From NCBI GenBank assembly GCA_916613615.1, contig OU744732.1, forward strand, positions 50,056,227-50,120,226: DNA of 64,000 nt, given 5' to 3'. Below the pieces are notes generated by a model, which was not told the origin of the DNA, searched no databases, and was given only the letters and a program-made list of their open reading frames with translations. Numbering within the stretch: position 1 is the stretch's first letter; each line of letters begins with the position of its first letter. This DNA is from Steromphala cineraria (taxonomy: Eukaryota; Mollusca; Gastropoda; Trochida; Trochidae). The position numbers and the translations under genes were made by a program. Below are positions 52,501 through 64,000 of the stretch, piece after piece.

Positions 52501-55500
52501 GCATGGTGTCCGGCGTCCGTCCGTCCGTCCGTAAACTTTGTGGAATTTCGACTTCTTCTCCAGAACCATAAGGCCTAGAAAACTGAAACTTTGTGTACAG
52601 ACTCCTTGGCTAGTGAGGATTACAAATTGTAGCTTTGGTAGCCCTGTGACCCCTAATAAGGGCCACAGGGGCCACACCCTAAAAACCTATTTTCATCTTC
52701 TTCTCCAGAACCATAAGGCCTAGAAAGCTGAAACTTTGTGTACAGACTCCATGGCTAGTGAGGATTATAAATTGTAGCTTTGGTTACCCTGTGACCCCTA
52801 ATAAGGGCCAAAGGGGCCACGCCCTAAAAACCTATTTTCATCTTCCTCTCCAGAACCATAAGGCCTAGAAAGCTGAAACTTTGTGTACAGACTCCATGGC
52901 TAGTGAGGATTATAAATTGTAGCTTTGGTTACCCCTAATAAGGGCCACAGGGGCCACGCCCTAGAAACCTATTTTCATCTTCTTCTCCAGAACCATAAGG
53001 CCTAGAAAGCTGAAACTTTGTGTATAGCCTCCTTGAAGAGTGAGGATTATAAATTGTAGCTTTGGTGGCCCTGTGACCCCTAATAAGGGCCACAGATGCC
53101 ATGCCCTAAAAACCTATTTTCATCTTTGTCTCCAGAACCATGAGGCCTAGAAAGCTGAAACTTTGTTTGCAGACTCCTTGACTGGTGAAGATTATGAATT
53201 GTAGCTTTTGTAGCCCTTTGACCCCAAATAAGGGCCACAGGGGCCACGCCCTAAAAACCTATTTTCATCTTCTTCTCCAGAACCATAAGGCCTAGAAAGC
53301 TGAAACATTCTGTACAGACTCCTTGGCTAGTGAGTATTATAAATTGTAGCTTTGGTGGCCCTGTGACCCCTAATAAGGGCCACAGGGGCCACGCCCTAAA
53401 AACCTATTTTCATCTTCTTCTCCAGAAGCATAAGGCCTAGAAAGCTGAAACATTCTGTACAGACTCCTTGGCTAGTGAGGATTACAATTTGTAACTTTGG
53501 TGGCCCTGTGACCCCTAATAAGGGCCACAGGGGCCATGCTCTAAAAACCTATTTTCATCTTCTTCTCCAGAACCATAATGTCTAGAAAGCTGAAACTTTG
53601 TGTACCGACTCCTTGGCTAGTGAGGATTACAAATTGTAGCTTTGGTAGCCCTGTGACCCCTAATAAGGGCCAAAGGGGCCACGCCCTAAAAACCTATTTT
53701 CATCTTCCTCTCCAGAACCATAAGGCCTAGAAAGCTGAAACTTAGTGTACAGACTCCTTGGCTAGTGAGGATTATAAATTGTAGCTTTGGTTACCCTGTG
53801 ACCCCTAATAAGGGCCACAGGGGCCACGCCCTAGAAACCTATTTTCATCTTCTTCTCCAGAACCATAAGGCCTAGAAAGCTGAATCTTTGTGTATCGCCT
53901 CCTTGAAGAGTGAGGATTATAAATTGTAGCTTTGGTGGCCCTGTGACCCCTAATAAGGGCCACAGATGCCATGCCCTAAAAACCTATTTTCATCTTTGTT
54001 TCCAGAACCATGAGGCCTAGAAAGCTGATACTTTGTTTGCAGACTCCTTGACTGGTGAAGATTATGAATTGTAGCTTTTGTAGCCCTTGGACCCCAAATA
54101 AGGGCCACAGGGGCCACGCCCTAAAAACCTATTTTCATCTTCTTCTCCAGAACCATAAGGCCTAGAAAGCTGAAACATTCTGTACAGACTCCTTGGCTAG
54201 TGAGTATTATAAATTGTAGCTTTGGTGGCCCTGTGACCCCTAATAAGGGCCACAGGGGCCACGCCCTAAAAACCTATTTTCATCTTCTTCTCCAGAAGCA
54301 TAAGGCCTAGAAAGCTGAAACATTCTGTACAGACTCCTTGGCTAGTGAGGATTACAATTTGTAGCTTTGGTGGCCCTGTGACCCCTAATAAGGGCCACAG
54401 GGGCCATGCTCTAAAAACCTATTTTCATCTTCTTCTCCAGAACCATAATGCCTAGAAAGCTGAAACTTTGTGTACCGACTCCTTGGCTAGTGAGGATTAC
54501 AAATTGTAGCTTTGGTAGCCCTGTGACCCCTAATAAGGGCCAAAGGGGCCACGCCCTAAAAACCTATTTTCATCTTCCTCTCCAGAACCATAAGGCCTAG
54601 AAAGCTGAAACTAAGTGTACAGACTCCTTGGCTAGTGAGGATTATAAATTGTAGCTTTGGTTACCCTGTGACCCCTAATAAGGGCCACAGGGGCCACGCC
54701 CTAGAAACCTATTTTCATCTTCTTCTCCAGAACCATAAGGCCTAGAAAGCTGAAACTTTGTGTATAGCCTCCTTGAAGTGTGAGGATTATAAATTGTAGC
54801 TTTGGTGGCCCTGTGACCCCTAATAAGGGCCACAGATGCCATGCCCTAAAAACCTATTTTCATCTTTGTCTCCAGAACCATGAGGCCTAGAAAGCTGAAA
54901 CTTTGTTTGCAGACTCCTTGACTGGTGAAGATTATGAATTGTAGCTTTTGTAGCCCTTTGACCCCAAATAAGGGCCACAGGGGCCACGCCCTAAAAACCT
55001 ATTTTCATCTTCTTCTCCAGAACCATAAGGCCTAGAAAGCTGAAACATTCTGTACAGACTCCTTGGCTAGTGAGTATTATAAATTGTAGCTTTGGTGGCC
55101 CTGTGACCCCTAATAAGGGCCACAGGGGCCACGCCCTAAAAACCTATTTTCATCTTCTTCTCCAGAAGCATAAGGCCTAGAAAGCTGAAACATTCTGTAC
55201 AGACTCCTTGGCTAGTGAGGATTACAATTTGTAACTTTGGTGGCCCTGTGACCCCTAATAAGGGCCACAGGGGCCATGCTCTAAAAACCTATTTTCATCT
55301 TCTTCTCCAGAACCATAATGTCTAGAAAGCTGAAACTTTGTGTACCGACTCCTTGGCTAGTGAGGATTACAAATTGTAGCTTTGGTAGCCCTGTGACCCC
55401 TAATAAGGGCCAAAGGGGCCACGCCCTAAAAACCTATTTTCATCTTCCTCTCCAGAACCATAAGGCCTAGAAAGCTGAAACTTAGTGTACAGACTCCTTG

Positions 55501-55662
55501 GCTAGTGAGGATTATAAATTGTAGCTTTGGTTACCCTGTGACCCCTAATAAGGGCCACAGGGGCCACGCCCTAGAAACCTATTTTCATCTTCTTCTCCAG
55601 AACCATAAGGCCTAGAAAGCTGAATCTTTGTGTATCGCCTCCTTGAAGAGTGAGGATTATAA
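52501..55662. repeat. Satellite array, ~145-bp monomer with ~870-bp higher-order unit
   Basis: About 22 monomers share ccagaaccataaggcctaga, gactccttggctagtgagga and ctaataagggccacaggggc. Marker variants recur every six monomers: the 'cataatg(t/c)ctag' type at 53571, 54447 and 55317, and the 'cagatgccatgcc' type at 53095, 53965 and 54836. This gives a period of about 870 bp. The array resumes at 63317 after a 7.65-kb insertion. Confidence 0.92.
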
Positions 55663-55799
55663 CCCTTACAAAAAAAACTCTCATTAGCAATACTGTTGCA
55701 GCAATGTTTTCACTTGACCGTGCCACAACGTAGCGGCTGAAATTACGAATTTACCATGCAAATTAGCGGGCCACACCGTTGCAGCTCCCTCATTAGCAT

Positions 55800-56150
55800 A
55801 AATGACAACAACCGTTGCACTCTCATAAGCGGCAACCGTTGCACTCTCATTAGCGGCAAACGTTGCACTCTCATTAGCGGCAACCGTTGCACTCTCATTA
55901 GTGGCAAACGTTGCACTCTCATTAGCGGCAAACGTTGCACTCTCATCAGCGGCAACCGTTGATCTCTTACTAGCGGCAACCGTTTCTCTCTAATTAGCGG
56001 CAATCGTTCCACTCCTATTAGCTACAGTGTATTTACTCCAATGAGCTACAGTGTATTTACTCCAATGAGCTACAGTGTATTTACTCCAATGACCTACAGT
56101 GTATTTACTCCAATGACCTACAGTGTATTTACTCCATTGACCTACAGTGT
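55800..56150. repeat. Two adjacent 24-bp minisatellites
   Basis: First about nine units of cgttgcactctcattagcgg plus four bases (55800-56010), then about six units of ctacagtgtatttactccaa plus four bases (56020-56150). Both have a 24-bp period but different sequence. The open frames across them, with eight-residue repeats, are a by-product of the period. Confidence 0.9.
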
Positions 56151-56206
56151 ATTTATATATATTCTTAGAAGTTGATTAAAGCCAGTATATATATTCAGTG
56201 TACTAT

Positions 56207-56290
56207 ACTGAAGGTAGGTCACAGTGAACACAGCAAGGTTTCTCCCATGACCAGCAGGGTATTTAGTAAGAGCTACCTTCAGTATATTAT
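56207..56290. repeat. Inverted repeat with TATACTGAAGGTAG arms
   Basis: actatactgaaggtagg near 56207 and ctaccttcagtatatta near 56271 can form a stem with a loop of about 45 bases. Confidence 0.6.
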
Positions 56291-56399
56291 GCTGAATACA
56301 TACAAAGTTGTAAGCAGATGACATGGTTAGATGTTCACCTGTATAAAAGATACAAACACATCATATTCATTTTAATATTTTATTTTGATTATTCACTTG

Positions 56400-58900
56400 T
56401 GCATAAAATAACACACTAAAATATATATAACATATAATGTACAGTGTGAAAGATTTTTTATATGACATCATCAAGCATCTTAGCACTAAAAGATTTGAAA
56501 CACATGTTGAATTATTAACTGAACATTTAATATATTTAATTTTGGTTCTTGTCTCAGGGCATAATAAATAAAAGTTTTTATGTGACATGAAAAGGCATCT
56601 TGGCGCCAACAGATTTGAAACAAATATATGCCAACAGTTGCATTCTAAAATAAATAACAAATTCAACTGTTAAGATTATACTCCAATATCTAAAAATTAA
56701 TTCACTGATTACATTTATAGCTATTAAACAAAGTCGATACAATAACTAACAGGGCCATTTATAGATTATTACAACTTCTGTTGAAAAATGTCACAACACT
56801 AAGTAATGAATGACAATTTTGGGGGAAATTATGCTAAATGTGATACATACAAGTATACAAAGTGAAGAAAATGATAAAATTGTTGATGAAATTAATTTGT
56901 CTGTGTTCACATCTGCAGAGTTGTGACTTGGTCTTCATTCTGAAACAATAAACATATGTTTGTACAATCATTTAGGATGCCCGCCAGTGAAAATAAAACA
57001 ATAGTTTCTCTTATACATGAATCACACTTTATTGCATACATAGAAATGAATTAAGAACAGAATTGCAATGTGGCTCTAATCTGTAAATAAATTGGTCAGA
57101 AGTCATTGATCAATCTGTTTGTTTATTTAACACTTCAGTTTCACTTTACACTGTCTTGCTATTTCTGTTAGTTCCCATGTTGTGAGGTCTGTGTATTGTA
57201 AGCTTCAGTGATCACCTTACATAAACAATATGAATACATTCCTTCAATGTATGGAAAGAGAAAAAGGACAGAACAACTGAACTTGTTTACTCAGTTACAA
57301 AAAGGCAAAATAACAAAGCTAAATAACAAGCCCAAAAAGTATGTGAAAAGCATTTATTATAATTAATCTATAAAACAGATAGAATTTGAACTAATAATTT
57401 GACATATTAATGTGTAAATGATTTTTATACTTATTTATGATTATTGTATTACCATTTACTTGGCCCAAAAAATTACAAATAATTGTAAAGAAATGAATGA
57501 AAAATAGTGAACAGATTTTGAACCATTTCAATTTCAATTATTACCTTCAAGGCTATATCTGCAACTGTCAGGCTTGTTTATTACTATCATAATCATGTTT
57601 AATAATTTAAAAGAAAAGAAGATAATAATACAATTAAATGCTTATCTAATCAATAGAATACCTTCAGGTGTCAGGATTTTAAAATCTAGACTACTTTATA
57701 ACCAAAAATAAATAATAAAAAATGATATATATCTAGATAATTTGGAGAACATTTGAATAAAAAAAAGTAAAACAATATACTCTCATATAAGAATTGAACA
57801 GAAAGACTTTCATAAAAAATCTATATGATCAAACTTTAAGAAATGTATCAAAATTAAATGTGTCCTGAACTAATGACATAAATAAGTTAATTGATATATC
57901 TAAAGTCTTCAAGTTGATTTACAGCTCATAAGCATTTGGAACCAAGTGTTCCCTTACAGCATACAATCAACCTGTCTGGGTGTTTACAAATTAAAATGTC
58001 AGTAATCAAGTCCATTTGTTTGCAGATAAGGTTGCAATTGTCTAATCTATATATACAGCATGTTTATTCAAGAATTAAATCAGGATTAAAAACAGAATAG
58101 CAATGTGACTCAAATTGGTCATTTCTTAAACTGTTTGTTTATTTAGCAATTTAGTGTACTTACTATGATGACACTGGCTCCTTATCCCCTCATGTTGCCA
58201 GGTCTGTGTATTGTAAGCTTCAGTGGTCACCTTAAATAAACAATTTGTATATTACAGTTCTTATATGAAATGAAACAGGTATAGGGAAAGAACAACTGAA
58301 TCTAATTATTCAGTTACATATAAGCAATATATGAAGAGTTAGCAGATAGAATTTGAACTAATAAGTTGACATTTGATAAATCAATAACTTTGATAGTAGT
58401 TTGGTTTTTATTGCAATCATTTTGTTAAGATAATTTCATCAATTCAAAAGGTTTATGAAATGGATGAACAGATTTGGATTCACAATTTAAATTTGCATTT
58501 ACTATCAAAACTTCATGGTAGACTACACATTGGTAAACTAGTTATCAAATAGAAACTTAACAGTTTCTATTTGATGGACATTTATCAATTGTACAGAAAT
58601 GGACACACTTGAAAATCTATTTGATCAATCAAATTTATATAGAATTCATTGCAAAAATTTCATATAATAAGTCTTTAAATATCATAAGCAATTGAAATCA
58701 AGTGCTCCCGGTATATCTATGATATACAATTGACCTATCTGGATGTTTACAAATAAAACAGTCAGTTAATCAAGTCCATTTACAATTGCATTTGGAATTG
58801 TCTAATCTACAATCAAGGATTATAATGCATGTGTATTCAAGAATTAGATTAGCATGCCAGGTGTGCAGTTTTCAAGAATTAGATTAGCATGCCAGGTGTG
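56400..58900. other. AT-rich interior of the 7.65-kb insertion
   Basis: A block around 57060-57240 is repeated, diverged, at 58080-58250 (shared tctgtgtattgtaagcttca and nearby words), as are tcaagtccatttg and attgtctaatcta. No intact frame. Confidence 0.5.
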
Positions 58901-58907
58901 CAGTTAC

Positions 58908-59003
58908 CTGCAGTTACATAATCTCTGCCTGTGTCTAGCCTCAGATGTCCTCTCATGGCAGACATGGTCCAGTGCACACTTGTGTCAACAATGTCATCTT
59001 TTG
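58908..59003 (-). CDS. Speculative exon within the 7.65-kb insertion
   Basis: Minus strand: acceptor ttttcag, 96 bases open in one frame (includes VHWTMSAMRGHLRLDTGRDY), donor GTAACT, phase 1 at both ends. Its base composition is higher in GC than its surroundings. The next open stretch upstream (59256-59462, ending at a GTAAGT donor in phase 2) does not join it in frame, and I recognise no domain. It may belong to the element's own gene, a captured host exon or a non-coding transcript. Confidence 0.2.
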
Positions 59004-59909
59004 CTGAAAATTACCAAATGATAAAACCTAATGACACATCAAATCAGTATCACATTGCAAAACAAAGAGGTACATAATAATGTACAATAACATAACTTTA
59101 CAAGATATTCAATCAAGAAGTAACAAGGTTTGAAACCATTTGTCATTTTGACTGCATGTGAAGCCAATATTATTGAAACATCAAAAGCTCTTGTTTATGA
59201 TTTGGAAAAGAACATACAGGCAACATGAACTAGGAACAGTATTCAGATGTACTTACTCTGATATCAGTGACCGAAGAAATGCCATTTTAGCTGTTAATGG
59301 GCTGTCCAGTTGTTTATTTTGATAGCCACCATCTTTCTTCCCTCCTTCTTGCATGTGGCTTGTGCAAAAGTAACGAGCTAAATACTGCAGAGATTCTGAT
59401 TGGCTAATGTCCAGCCCAACTTGATTCTGATTGGCTAATGCACAATGCATTTCACAGTGCACAGAGTACTTGTCTGATGGCTATGCAGAGGGTTTTGATA
59501 AAATGTATTATTTTATAGCTTGAAAATTGATTTGTTATTGAATTTGTTCATGCTGACAATGATAAGTATAAAAGTGTTTTTCTTTTTAAATAAAAAAATA
59601 TTTTGTAGGTTTGTTTAGTGCCACAACTGTTATAATTGTGTTTCTTTTAAGTGACATTTTTACAATCATCTATTTCCTTTATAATTGTTATTCAAGAAGT
59701 TTTCCCCTTATTTGATTACGTATGAAAATATAAGGTAAGTGTCCAATAGACATAAAGATCAATTTTACATTTTACAACCATGTTTACAATATTTGAAATA
59801 GTTTTTCGATTAAAAAAGATAAAATTGGAATTAACAAGATGGAAAAACCTGGGTTTACAATAATTGTATCAAAGTATGTGAAGTCTTGAATAAAAATAAA
59901 TAAAAAGGA

Positions 59910-62430
59910 AATAGAACCTGTGAAACACTAAGTGATTATTTTGTTTTCAAATATACAGATGTCACTTACTAAGCAACTTCACAAGTTTTGAGTATTTAAC
60001 AGATGACTGACAATAGACTAAACCAATAAACTCGTCAACACATGATGGTCAGTGTCAATGATTTGAAAATAACAGGAAATCACAACTTGAAATAACAACT
60101 AATTGTATAACTGATATCCCTGACATAGCAAAATAACAAAGCTAATGACCCTTGAAGTAAATACCTTTTAAGGTAGCAATCAACAATGCTGCTTTTAGAG
60201 AGAGGCAATAGATGCTTTTGTCATTGGCTAATACTAAATTTTAGCTCCACCCACCTCTATCACTGTAACTTATTCATTTACATCTTAAACAATGTTGACA
60301 CAAGTTATAGCAATGAAGAACTTGTAAGTTTTATTTATTACAATATCATACATCTTTTATGTAGGAGGATAATACAATTTATTAAAAGTGATAATCCGGA
60401 TTAAAATTTTACAATCTTATTTCAAATGATTAAAAGAGGAATATCCCATTTATGAATAATTTGAATATTGAGATTTGACTTCACAGCTTCTCCTCACAAG
60501 ACTTACTTAGTTTGTTATGTATGATTATTAATATAGATTAAATTTTGAATAAAAAGAAAATAAAACCTGTTGAACACAATATGAATATATTTTCAAATTA
60601 CCAGGTGTCATTAAGAATTTAACAAGTTTTGAGTATTCAACAGATAACTGACAATAGACTAAACAAACAAACTCGTCAACACATGATGGTCAGTGTCAAT
60701 GATTTGAAAATTAACAGGAAATCACAACTTGAAATAACAACTAATTGTATAACTGATATCCCTATTATAGCAAAATAACAAAGCTAATGACCCTTGAAGT
60801 AAATACCTTTTAAGGTAGCAATCAACAATGCTGCTTTTAGAGAGAGGCAATAGATGCTTTTGTCATTGGCTAATACTGAATATTAGCTCCACCCACCTCT
60901 ATCACTGTAACTAATTCATTTACATCTTAAACAATGTTGACACAAGTTATAGCAATGAAGAACTTGTAAGTTTTATTTACTACAATATCATACATCTTTT
61001 ATGTAGGAGGATAATACAATTTATTGAAAGTGATAATCCGGATTAAAATTTTACAATCTTATTTCAAATGATTAAAAGAGGAATATCCCATTTTTTTGTA
61101 CACTAATCTGTGTGTTTGATGAATGTGTGATATCCTGATGTTTACTTTGAGAGCCCAACAGCAGGAGATTCAATTAATCTCGAATCTGTAATAACAATCC
61201 CTTTATGAATAATTTGAATATTGAGATTTGACTTGACAGCTTCTCCTCACAAGACTTACTTAGTTTGTTATGTATGATTATTAATATAGATTAAATTTTG
61301 AATAAAAAGAAAATAAAACCTGTTGAACACAATATGAATATATTTTCAAATTACCAGGTGTCATTAAGAATTTAACAAGTTTTGAGTATTCAACAGATAA
61401 CTGACAATAGACTAAACAAACAAACTCGTCAACACATGATGGTCAGTGTCAATGATTTGAAAATTAACAGGAAATCACAACTTGAAATAACAACTAATTG
61501 TATAACTGATATCCCTATTATAGCAAAATAACAAAGCTAATGACCCTTGAAGTAAATACCTTTTAAGGTAGCAATCAACAATGCTGCTTTTAGAGAGAGG
61601 CAATAGATGCTTTTGTCATTGGCTAATACTGAATATTAGCTCCACCCACCTCTATCACTGTAACTAATTCATTTACATCTTAAACAATGTTGACACAAGT
61701 TATAGCAATGAAGAACTTGTAAGTTTTATTTACTACAATATCATACATCTTTTATGTAGGAGGATAATACAATTTATTGAAAGTGATAATCCGGATTAAA
61801 ATTTTACAATCTTATTTCAAATGATTAAAAGAGGAATATCCCATTTTTTTGTACACTAATCTGTGTTTGATGAATGTGTGATATCCTGATGTTTACTTTG
61901 AGAGCCCAACAGCAGGAGATTCAATTAATCTCGAATCTGTAATAACAATCCCTTTATGAATAATTTGAATATTGAGATTTGACTTCACAGCCTCTCCTCA
62001 CAAGACTTGCTTAGTCTGTTATGTATGATTAAAATTATTGATTAAATCTTGTATAACAAGAAATACAACCTGTAAAACACAATGTGTTTTCAAATTACCA
62101 AGTGTTACTTATGAAGCAACTTAACACATTGAGAAATTAACAGATAATTAACATGATCTTAACTCTTTAAGATCAAAACCTCAGAAAGACTTGAAATAAC
62201 ATTTTATTTGGTTACTATTGTCACTACCTAAACAAACAAACTTAACGACCCATGAAGTGATCACAAGGTAGAAATCAACAAGGCTGGTTTAAGAGATGGA
62301 AAGTGGATGTTTTTTCCCTGCTTATTATTGGTCCATAAAACATTTGCTCCACCCATTTTCATTTCTGTAACTAATTAATTTTCAACTGAACAAACTAAGC
62401 CTACATTTTTATGAGTTTTGTTGAATATGT
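59910..62430. repeat. Tandem duplications of ~650-750 bp (three close copies, one diverged)
   Basis: cacatgatggtcagtgtcaa occurs at about 60040, 60681 and 61432, and gctccacccacctctatcac at about 60244, 60887 and 61640, with a diverged fourth copy near 62345. A 110-base block (gtacactaatctgtgtg...) follows copies two and three but not copy one, explaining the unequal periods (about 640 and 750). Confidence 0.88.
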
Positions 62431-63040
62431 ACTTTTTTCCTTATTACAAAGTCATTCATTCATATCATAGTATTAAAAGAAAGAAAATTAAATCAAACAA
62501 AATAAATAAGGTTTGTTTTTTATTTCGACAATGATTTTGAAACATTATATGATATTATATTTATCAAGAATACTGTCCTATTGTCCACTTTGACTTTATG
62601 AAGTCTTCTATTGCTTGCATTTATGAAATTTCCTTTATGCTGTGTATTCAGTCCTCTTTGACAGTAACAAAATTTCAACATTATAGTTCATGTTATTTCT
62701 AGGTTAATTTCATTAATAAATCATGGCCCAAGTTTACAAGTCATTATATGAATATGCTGTAAACACCTTGAAATGAAAGTTTTTAAGTATCTTTTTGAGA
62801 TCAAAATGAAAAGTTAATAGTCTTTCAACTAAGATTTTCATCTTTTGCAAATTGTTTTTGAATTTCTAATTAATCAATGTATATTAATCACAAATCTATA
62901 ACAAAACATTATCATGAAGTATGTAAAGTTTAAATAGGGTCTTTACTTATTTTGTTATAACCTTTATATGTAACAAAATAAAATTTGTTTCCTAAGTAAA
63001 CCCATTAATTGAGATGACACAAGATGAAACTTCTCTGCAT
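62431..63040. other. AT-rich right interior of the insertion
   Basis: No frame, repeat or RNA gene recognised. Confidence 0.45.
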
Positions 63041-63316
63041 GCCCAGTACTGTAAATAGCTTGCTCATTTGAGTTCAACGGTTGTTGTTAATTATTTTGTT
63101 ACGACCCTAAAATGATGGACACCACTGATCATCCCTGGGACAGTGCGGCAATGTTACCTCTTATTTAGCCATCTCATTAAGAGTAGAAACATTGATGCAC
63201 ATGTCTGATTTAATGAGCAACAACCGTTCCGCTCGTTAGGTGATGTCTTGCTCAGAGAAAAAACACTGCAGCAATGTTGCTAAACTGTTGTAGCACTGTA
63301 CATTTTTTTGTAAGGG

Positions 63317-64000
63317 AAATTGTAGCTTTGGTGGCCCTGTGACCCCTAATAAGGGCCACAGATGCCATGCCCTAAAAACCTATTTTCATCTTTGTTTCCA
63401 GAACCATGAGGCCTAGAAAGCTGATACTTTGTTTGCAGACTCCTTGACTGGTGAAGATTATGAATTGTAGCTTTTGTAGCCCTTGGACCCCAAATAAGGG
63501 CCACAGGGGCCACGCCCTAAAAACCTATTTTCATCTTCTTCTCCAGAACCATAAGGCCTAGAAAGCTGAAACATTCTGTACAGACTCCTTGGCTAGTGAG
63601 TATTATAAATTGTAGCTTTGGTGGCCCTGTGACCCCTAATAAGGGCCACAGGGGCCACGCCCTAAAAACCTATTTTCATCTTCTTCTCCAGAAGCATAAG
63701 GCCTAGAAAGCTGAAACATTCTGTACAGACTCCTTGGCTAGTGAGGATTACAATTTGTAGCTTTGGTGGCCCTGTGACCCCTAATAAGGGCCACAGGGGC
63801 CATGCTCTAAAAACCTATTTTCATCTTCTTCTCCAGAACCATAATGCCTAGAAAGCTGAAACTTTGTGTACCGACTCCTTGGCTAGTGAGGATTACAAAT
63901 TGTAGCTTTGGTAGCCCTGTGACCCCTAATAAGGGCCAAAGGGGCCACGCCCTAAAAACCTATTTTCATCTTCCTCTCCAGAACCATAAGGCCTAGAAAG
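63317..64000. repeat. Satellite array resumes
   Basis: Continues the ~145-bp monomers exactly where the array broke at 55662, with the 'cagatgccatgcc' and 'cataatgcctag' variants in the same higher-order order. Runs off the window. Confidence 0.92.

Larger units (their letters stand above)
55663..63316. mobile_element. 7.65-kb insertion with CCCTTACAAAAAAA termini interrupting the satellite
   Basis: CCCTTACAAAAAAA at 55663 is matched by TTTTTTTGTAAGGG ending at 63316. The satellite breaks at gaggattataa and resumes at aaattgtagc, so about two A bases are duplicated. Both ends carry variants of caaccgttgcactctc / gagcaacaaccgttccgctc as subterminal repeats. No transposase was recognised. The CCC...GGG ends recall several superfamilies, but the 2-bp duplication does not fit piggyBac (TTAA); family unknown. 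Confidence 0.8.

Noticed and set aside
55743..56012. Open frames with eight-residue repeats on both strands
   Set aside because: A 24-bp minisatellite without stops gives such frames automatically; no coding evidence.
55800..56150. CRISPR array
   Set aside because: The 24-bp units are contiguous without unique spacers, and the sequence is eukaryotic.
55663..63316. piggyBac assignment from the CCC...GGG ends
   Set aside because: The insertion site is AA within tataaattg, not TTAA, and no piggyBac transposase was found.

Overview
This is a eukaryotic, AT-rich window with GT-AG introns, dense short inverted-repeat elements and long introns. Its BEL/Pao and ISL2EU-like elements, and its dispersed repeats rich in GTCCGTCCGTCTGTCCG and TGACCTTGACC, resemble those I associate with bivalve molluscs. 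The species call is an inference; 'marine mollusc, probably bivalve' is as far as I would go.

Left part (1-12385): nested transposons. A BEL/Pao LTR retrotransposon lies on the minus strand (gag, protease, reverse transcriptase, RNase H, start of integrase; 1616 open codons, cut by the window edge). A 6.95-kb DNA transposon (5098-12045) sits in its 5' LTR. That transposon has perfect terminal repeats, a TA target duplication and two convergent, apparently intact spliced genes: a SAP-SWIM-YqaJ nuclease (5186-8382, +) and a THAP-DDE transposase (9273-11955, -). I read it as an ISL2EU/IS4EU-type element.

Middle part (16488-48964): one large plus-strand host gene. I could assemble 20 coding exons with consistent phases (3104 coding bases, 1034 complete codons, running off the right side). 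It encodes a signal peptide, beta-sandwich-like modules, a full type-I periplasmic-binding-protein (ANF-receptor-like) fold and EGF-like modules, so it is a large secreted or membrane receptor-like protein. Its introns hold mariner-, hAT- and other MITE-like elements, many nested. They also hold a 5-kb BEL/Pao derivative (38593-43638) that has lost RT, RNase H and the integrase core, has LTRs that look identical, and lies 32 bases upstream of an exon.

Right part (48965-64000): no further exon of the receptor was found. It holds divergent repeats, a 5'-truncated LINE with a 13-bp target duplication, a ~162-bp tandem repeat, and a ~145-bp satellite with a ~870-bp higher-order period. The satellite is interrupted by a 7.65-kb insertion (55663-63316) that has CCCTTAC termini, 24-bp minisatellites and ~0.65-0.75-kb internal tandem copies.

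All coordinates come from reading by eye. Domain calls rest on recognised motifs, not on a database search.
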